Shown: piece by piece, positions 6,139-9,909 of the stretch
Position numbering within the stretch: position 1 is the first letter of the stretch
Layout of the letters: every line of letters begins with the position of its first letter
Assembly: GCA_035294855.1 (NCBI GenBank)
Contig: DATGKD010000196.1
Span: 1-9,909 of the forward strand
Direction of reading: 5' to 3'
Length of the DNA: 9,909 nucleotides
Origin: DATGKD01 sp035294855
GTDB lineage: Bacteria > Actinomycetota > Acidimicrobiia > Acidimicrobiales > UBA8190
The notes under the pieces: generated by a model
Databases searched by the model: none
What the model was told of the DNA's origin: nothing
Seen by the model: only the letters and a program-made list of their open reading frames with translations
Program-made: the position numbers and the translations under genes

Positions 6139-7163
6139 TCAGCCTCATGACGTCCGGCGGCATCGCGCTGTGGGCGGCCGCCCTGGGAACGCCGCTTCTC
6201 ATCCGGTGGCTCACCCGTCGCAAGATCGGCCAGCAGATCCGCGAGGACGGGCCGTACATGCATCTGGCCAAGGCGGGCACGCCCACGATGGGCGGCCTGG
6301 CCATGGTGCTCGCGGCCGTCGTGGGCTATCTGATCTGCCACGCGGGGACGCACGTGGCGTTCAGTCGCGCCGGGGTCCTCGTCGTGCTCGTGATCGTGTG
6401 CGCCGGCGGCATCGGCCTCCTCGACGACTGGATCAAGGTGCGCCACCGCCGCAGCCTCGGGCTCAACAAGCGCGCCAAGCTCGCCTCGCAGATCGTGCTG
6501 GCGGTCGCCTTCGCGTTGGCCGCGGAGCACTGGGCCGGGGTCAACACGCACCTTTCGTTCACTCGGACGCTCGGTCCCAATTTCGGGGCCGTGGGGTGGG
6601 TTCTGTGGGCCGTCCTCGTCATGGTGGGCACGGCCAACGCCGTCAACCTCACCGACGGGCTCGACGGCCTGGCGTCAGGCTCGGCGACGTTCTGCTTCGC
6701 GTGCCTGGCGATCATCGGCTACTGGCAGTTCCGCCACTTCTCGCTGTACCACGTGTCGTCCGCACTCGACCTGGCTCTGTCGTCCGTGGCCCTGGCGGGA
6801 GCGTGCCTCGGGTTCCTGTGGTGGAACGCGGCGCCGGCGCGCATCTTCATGGGGGACACCGGGTCCCTCGCCATCGGATCCGGGCTCGCCGCGCTGTGCC
6901 TGCAGATGAACCTGCAACTGCTCCTACCCGTGATCGGCGGCCTGTTCGTCATCGTCACCCTGTCCGTGCTCGTCCAGGTCGTGAGCTTCTGGGTTTTCGG
7001 TCGGCGCGTGTTCCGGATGGCGCCGCTGCACCATCACTTCGAGCTGGTGGGCTGGCCCGAGACCACGGTCATCGTCCGGTTCTGGATCCTGGCCGGCCTG
7101 TTCGCCGCGCTGGGCCTCGGCATCTTCTACGCGGACTTCCTCTCGGTCACGGGGCTGCACTGA
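6135..7163 (+). CDS. mraY: MraY, phospho-MurNAc-pentapeptide translocase
   Basis: MraY transfers phospho-MurNAc-pentapeptide from UDP to undecaprenyl phosphate, making lipid I at the inner face of the membrane. The 342-residue protein is strongly hydrophobic, with about ten membrane segments. Visible motifs are HLAKAGTPTMGG (43-54), GLLDDWIK with Asp97-Asp98, NAVNLTDGLDGLA (168-180), ARIFMGDTGSLAIG (235-248) and PLHHHFELVGWPE (297-309). These include the Asp residues and the His triplet of the family's Mg-binding active site. GTG 6135 overlaps the murE TGA as GTGA and has GGGGCAGG 8 bases upstream. ATG 6147 would remove four residues and has no Shine-Dalgarno sequence. Its product feeds MurG. 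Length is near normal for the family. Confidence 0.97.
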   Translation: MISLMTSGGIALWAAALGTPLLIRWLTRRKIGQQIREDGPYMHLAKAGTPTMGGLAMVLAAVVGYLICHAGTHVAFSRAGVLVVLVIVCAGGIGLLDDWIKVRHRRSLGLNKRAKLASQIVLAVAFALAAEHWAGVNTHLSFTRTLGPNFGAVGWVLWAVLVMVGTANAVNLTDGLDGLASGSATFCFACLAIIGYWQFRHFSLYHVSSALDLALSSVALAGACLGFLWWNAAPARIFMGDTGSLAIGSGLAALCLQMNLQLLLPVIGGLFVIVTLSVLVQVVSFWVFGRRVFRMAPLHHHFELVGWPETTVIVRFWILAGLFAALGLGIFYADFLSVTGLH

Positions 7164-7168
7164 CGGAC

Positions 7169-8563
7169 ATGGCGGCGATGTCCGGTGGACGGGTCCTCGT
7201 CTACGGCCTCGGGGTGAGCGGCACCGCCGTGGCGAGACACCTGCTCGCCGAGGGGACCGAGGTCGTGGCGGTCGACGACGACGGGGGAGAGCGGACCCGG
7301 CGGGCGGCTGCGGAGTTGGGCATCGCGTTCGTCGTCGGTCCCGACCCAAGAGAGCTGCGCAGGCTCGCCGAGGACGTCGACGAAGTCGTGGTGAGCCCGG
7401 GGATTCCCGCCCGTCACCCGGTCTTCGCGCTCGGTGGCGGCATCCGTGTGGTGGGCGAAGTCGAGCTCGCATGGCGACGCGCCCGCGCCCCCGTGGCGGC
7501 TGTCACCGGGACCAACGGCAAGACGACCGTCACCACGCTGGTGCACGCCATGCTCGAGGAGTCCGGACGCACGGCGATCGCCGCCGGCAACATCGGCGCA
7601 CCCCTGGTCGACGCGCTCGCATCGGACGCCGAAGTCGTCGTCGCCGAGGTGTCGTCCTTTCAGCTGGCGCTCACCGACACGTTCCGGCCGGCGGTGGGCG
7701 CCTGGCTGAATTTCTCGCCCGACCATATCGACTGGCACGGCTCGCTCGACGCCTACCGGGAGGCCAAAGCCCGCTTGTGGGCCAACGCCGGCTCCGGCGA
7801 CGTCGCGGTCGCGAACGCTGAGGACCCGGTGGTGATGGCCGCCACCGACGATCCGCGCCGCCGCGGCGCTTCGGTCGTGACCTTCGGCCTGCGCGGTGGC
7901 GACTACACGGTGCGAGCCGGGGCGCTCGTCGGCCCGAGCGGCGAGATCGCGCGCATCGCGGAGCTTCGTCGGTCGCTGCCGCACGACGTGTCCAACGCGC
8001 TGTGCGCGTCGGCGGTGGCGTTGTCGGTTGGTGCCGACCTGGACGGTTGCCGCCGTGCGCTGGCGTCGTTCGCCGGGCTCCCCCATCGCGTCGCGCTGGT
8101 GGGCGAGGCTAAGGGGGTGCGGTACTACGACGACTCCAAGGCGACCACCCCCGGGGCCGTGCTCGCCGCCCTGGAGGGCTTCGACCACGCCGTGCTCATC
8201 GCCGGCGGCCGTAACAAGGGTCTCGACTTGACGGTGCTGGCCCAGGCGGCGCCGAGGCTCCGCGGCGTCGTCGCCATCGGCGAGGCCGCATCCCAGGTGG
8301 TGCACGCCCTGAACGACGCCACGACGGTGACCACCGCCCGTTCGATGGAGGGGGCCGTGCGCGCTGCCCGGGCCATGGCGCGCTCGGGGGACGCCGTCAT
8401 CCTGTCGCCCGCCTGCGCGTCGTTCGACTGGTACGGCTCGTACGCCGAACGTGGCGACGACTTCGCCCGTTGGGTGCGGGCCGTCGTCGCCGACGACGAC
8501 GGGCACGACGAAGGCCGCCGGAGCGACGATCCTGACCACCGGGACCCCCGGGACCAGCGGTGA
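7169..8563 (+). CDS. murD: MurD, UDP-MurNAc-L-alanine:D-glutamate ligase
   Basis: MurD adds D-glutamate to UDP-MurNAc-L-Ala with ATP in the cytoplasm. The 464-residue protein has the Rossmann-like N-terminus VLVYGLGVSGTAVARHL (9-25) and VSPGIP. The ATP loop is TGTNGKTT (113-120). GNIGAPL, EVSSFQL and NFSPDHIDWHG follow, with Lys200 in YREAKARLW as the expected carbamylated lysine. The C-terminal domain has YYDDSKATTP, AGGRNKG (345-351) and SPACASFD (413-420). The last 20 or so residues are a highly charged Asp/Arg/His tail beyond the conserved fold. ATG 7169 lies 5 bases after the mraY stop, and ATG 7178 is an in-frame alternative three codons on. Neither has a strong Shine-Dalgarno, so coupling to mraY is likely. 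The stop overlaps the ftsW GTG. Confidence 0.97.
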   Translation: MAAMSGGRVLVYGLGVSGTAVARHLLAEGTEVVAVDDDGGERTRRAAAELGIAFVVGPDPRELRRLAEDVDEVVVSPGIPARHPVFALGGGIRVVGEVELAWRRARAPVAAVTGTNGKTTVTTLVHAMLEESGRTAIAAGNIGAPLVDALASDAEVVVAEVSSFQLALTDTFRPAVGAWLNFSPDHIDWHGSLDAYREAKARLWANAGSGDVAVANAEDPVVMAATDDPRRRGASVVTFGLRGGDYTVRAGALVGPSGEIARIAELRRSLPHDVSNALCASAVALSVGADLDGCRRALASFAGLPHRVALVGEAKGVRYYDDSKATTPGAVLAALEGFDHAVLIAGGRNKGLDLTVLAQAAPRLRGVVAIGEAASQVVHALNDATTVTTARSMEGAVRAARAMARSGDAVILSPACASFDWYGSYAERGDDFARWVRAVVADDDGHDEGRRSDDPDHRDPRDQR

Positions 8564-9855
8564 GCGCGGGCGCGTCATCGGCGGCCCGCCGTCCCGAGGG
8601 GCAGACCTCACGGCTGCGTCTGGTCGAGGGAGGCGCGCCGCGCCCGCGCGACCGTGCGCCGCGGGTGCCGCGTCACGACCGGGTCAAGACCCGCACGGCC
8701 GTGCTGGCCCTGGTGGGCGCGCTGTGCGCCGTCGGGCTCGTCATGGTGCTCTCGGCCTCGGCGTACACGTCGCTCGTGTACTACGGGTCGGTGTGGTCGA
8801 TCTTCGTCCGCCAGGTGCTGTGGATGGGCATCGGCGCCATCGTCTTCTTCGGCGCGGCGCGCATCCGCTACGACCACTGGCGGCGGATGCGCCTCGTCCT
8901 GCTCTTCGTCACACTCGCGTTGCTGGTGGTCGTGCTCGTCCCGGGCATCGGCGTGGTGGCCGGGGGCTCCAGCCGCTGGATCGGGGCGGGGATCATCCGC
9001 ATCCAACCATCGGAGCTCATGAAGCTCGCGCTGGCGGTGTTCGCCGCCGACCTGCTCACCCGGCGCGCCGACCGTCTGCACAAGCCGGCGGCGGCGGTCG
9101 TGCCGCTGTTGGCCGTGCTGTCGCTGTCGGCGGTGCTCGTGCTGAAGCAGCCGGACATGGGCACTGCCCTCGTGCTGGCGTGCATCTGCTTCGCCCTCAT
9201 GTACGCGGGCGGCGTGCCGCTGCGTCCCGTGGTGAAGGCGGTGGGGGTGACCGCCGTCCTGGGGCTGATCATCGGACTGGCGGAGCCGTACCGCCGCGCG
9301 CGCCTGTTGTCGTTCCTGAACCCTTTCGCCCATGCGCGGGGATCGGGCTACCAGGTCGTGCAGTCGCTGGTGGGGCTGGGCTCGGGCCATCTGTACGGCC
9401 TGGGCCTCGGGGGCGGGCGGGAGAAATGGGGCCTGCTGCCCAACGCCCACACCGACTTCATCTTTTCGGTCATCGGTGAAGAAGGCGGGTTGATCGGCGC
9501 GCTCGTCGTGCTGTGCCTGTTCGGCGCGCTGGCGTGGTACGGGCTGCGTGCCGCCAGCCGGGCCCCGGACCGCTTCGGCTCGCTGCTCGCCGTGGCCGCC
9601 ACATGGTGGATCACGAGCCAGGCGGTCATCAACATCGGGGCGGTCATCGGCCTGTTGCCCGTGACCGGGATCCCGCTCCCGTTCGTGTCGTTCGGGGGAT
9701 CCTCGCTCGTGATCACGATGGCGGCCGCGGGGATCCTCGTGAACGTCGCCGGTTACGAGCGGGTCCCGACGGCACCCGAGCCCACCGACCCGGTCCGACC
9801 GAGGCGAGGGCGGACAGGTCCGAGGCAACCCCTCGCTCGTCGCGTCGGCGCGTGA
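8560..9855 (+). CDS. ftsW: FtsW, septal peptidoglycan glycosyltransferase (SEDS family)
   Basis: This 431-residue SEDS membrane protein polymerises lipid II into septal glycan together with FtsI. A basic N-terminal tail of about 45 residues (11 Arg) precedes about ten membrane segments. Family motifs include SSRWIG...IQPSELMK, LKQPDMGTA, NPFAHARGSGYQ, HTDFIFSVIGEEGG and NIGAVIGLLPVTGIPLPFVSFGGSSL. Asp299 in HTDF matches the Asp proposed as catalytic in SEDS enzymes. RodA is the main alternative, but the position between murD and murG makes FtsW the natural call. The C-terminal tail is Pro/Arg-rich. GTG 8560 overlaps the murD stop and the gene's own stop overlaps the murG start, both as GTGA. 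There is no strong Shine-Dalgarno, which suggests translational coupling. Confidence 0.95.
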   Translation: MSAGASSAARRPEGQTSRLRLVEGGAPRPRDRAPRVPRHDRVKTRTAVLALVGALCAVGLVMVLSASAYTSLVYYGSVWSIFVRQVLWMGIGAIVFFGAARIRYDHWRRMRLVLLFVTLALLVVVLVPGIGVVAGGSSRWIGAGIIRIQPSELMKLALAVFAADLLTRRADRLHKPAAAVVPLLAVLSLSAVLVLKQPDMGTALVLACICFALMYAGGVPLRPVVKAVGVTAVLGLIIGLAEPYRRARLLSFLNPFAHARGSGYQVVQSLVGLGSGHLYGLGLGGGREKWGLLPNAHTDFIFSVIGEEGGLIGALVVLCLFGALAWYGLRAASRAPDRFGSLLAVAATWWITSQAVINIGAVIGLLPVTGIPLPFVSFGGSSLVITMAAAGILVNVAGYERVPTAPEPTDPVRPRRGRTGPRQPLARRVGA

Positions 9856-9909
9856 GGTCACGGCGCTACGCGCTGGTGGCGGGGGGTGGCACGGGCGGAC
9901 ACCTCGTGC
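9852..9909 (+). CDS. murG: MurG, N-terminal fragment (runs off the window)
   Basis: Only 19 codons are visible, starting at GTG 9852, which overlaps the ftsW TGA. They read VRSRRY followed by ALVAGGGTGGHLV. GGGTGGH is the N-terminal glycine-rich loop of MurG, the membrane-associated GT28 transferase that adds GlcNAc to lipid I to make lipid II. The position after ftsW matches the standard dcw order. No Shine-Dalgarno is visible, so coupling to ftsW is probable. Nothing can be said about the rest of the protein. Confidence 0.93.
   Translation, partial: MRSRRYALVAGGGTGGHLV

Noticed and set aside
7127..8611. 494-codon open frame on the minus strand opposite murD
   Set aside because: Same reason: MurD motifs are complete on the + strand and the antisense reading has no family features.
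8608..9861. 417-codon open frame on the minus strand opposite ftsW
   Set aside because: It mirrors the FtsW gene exactly. Its composition is Arg/Asp/His/Gln-rich and not protein-like.

Overview
The window is the 5' half of a division and cell wall (dcw) gene cluster from a high-GC bacterium, with every recognised gene on the + strand. The order is mraZ, rsmH, ftsL-like, ftsI, murE, mraY, murD, ftsW, murG (start only). Very high GC, GTG starts, a long basic N-terminus on FtsI, Thr/Pro-rich tails on exported proteins and a meso-DAP type MurE point to an actinobacterium. The Thr-rich and Pro-rich runs and the Cys-rich RsmH C-terminus fit class Acidimicrobiia best. This placement is inferred from sequence style; no search was run.

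Layout. Bases 1-179 are the 3' end of an unidentified upstream gene, closed by a hairpin at 180-199. Bases 200-459 show no gene. A sigma70-like promoter (TTGACC 460-465, TAGAGT 484-489) is overlaid by five RAGKGG words spaced exactly 10 bases apart (466-511), which look like the binding array of MraZ itself. mraZ (556-975) is followed by a 160-base untranslated gap and then rsmH (1136-2077). From there to the end of the window the genes are packed tightly. Stop and start codons overlap at rsmH/ftsL (TGATG), ftsL/ftsI, murE/mraY, murD/ftsW and ftsW/murG (all GTGA). Only ftsI/murE (22 bases) and mraY/murD (5 bases) have short gaps.

How the genes work together. MraZ is the likely regulator of the cluster and RsmH methylates 16S rRNA. 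The FtsL-like protein, FtsI (septal transpeptidase) and FtsW (septal glycosyltransferase) form the core septal synthase. MurE, MraY, MurD and MurG make lipid II, the substrate of FtsW and FtsI. The clearest departure from the usual order is that murF is missing between murE and mraY, where the two genes overlap by 3 bases.

I do not see a new mobile, defence or RNA system here. The most interesting points are the five-box operator, the absent murF, a low-complexity insert placed just before the catalytic serine of FtsI and built partly from a 9-base tandem repeat, and the strongly Arg-rich cytoplasmic tails shared by FtsL, FtsI and FtsW.
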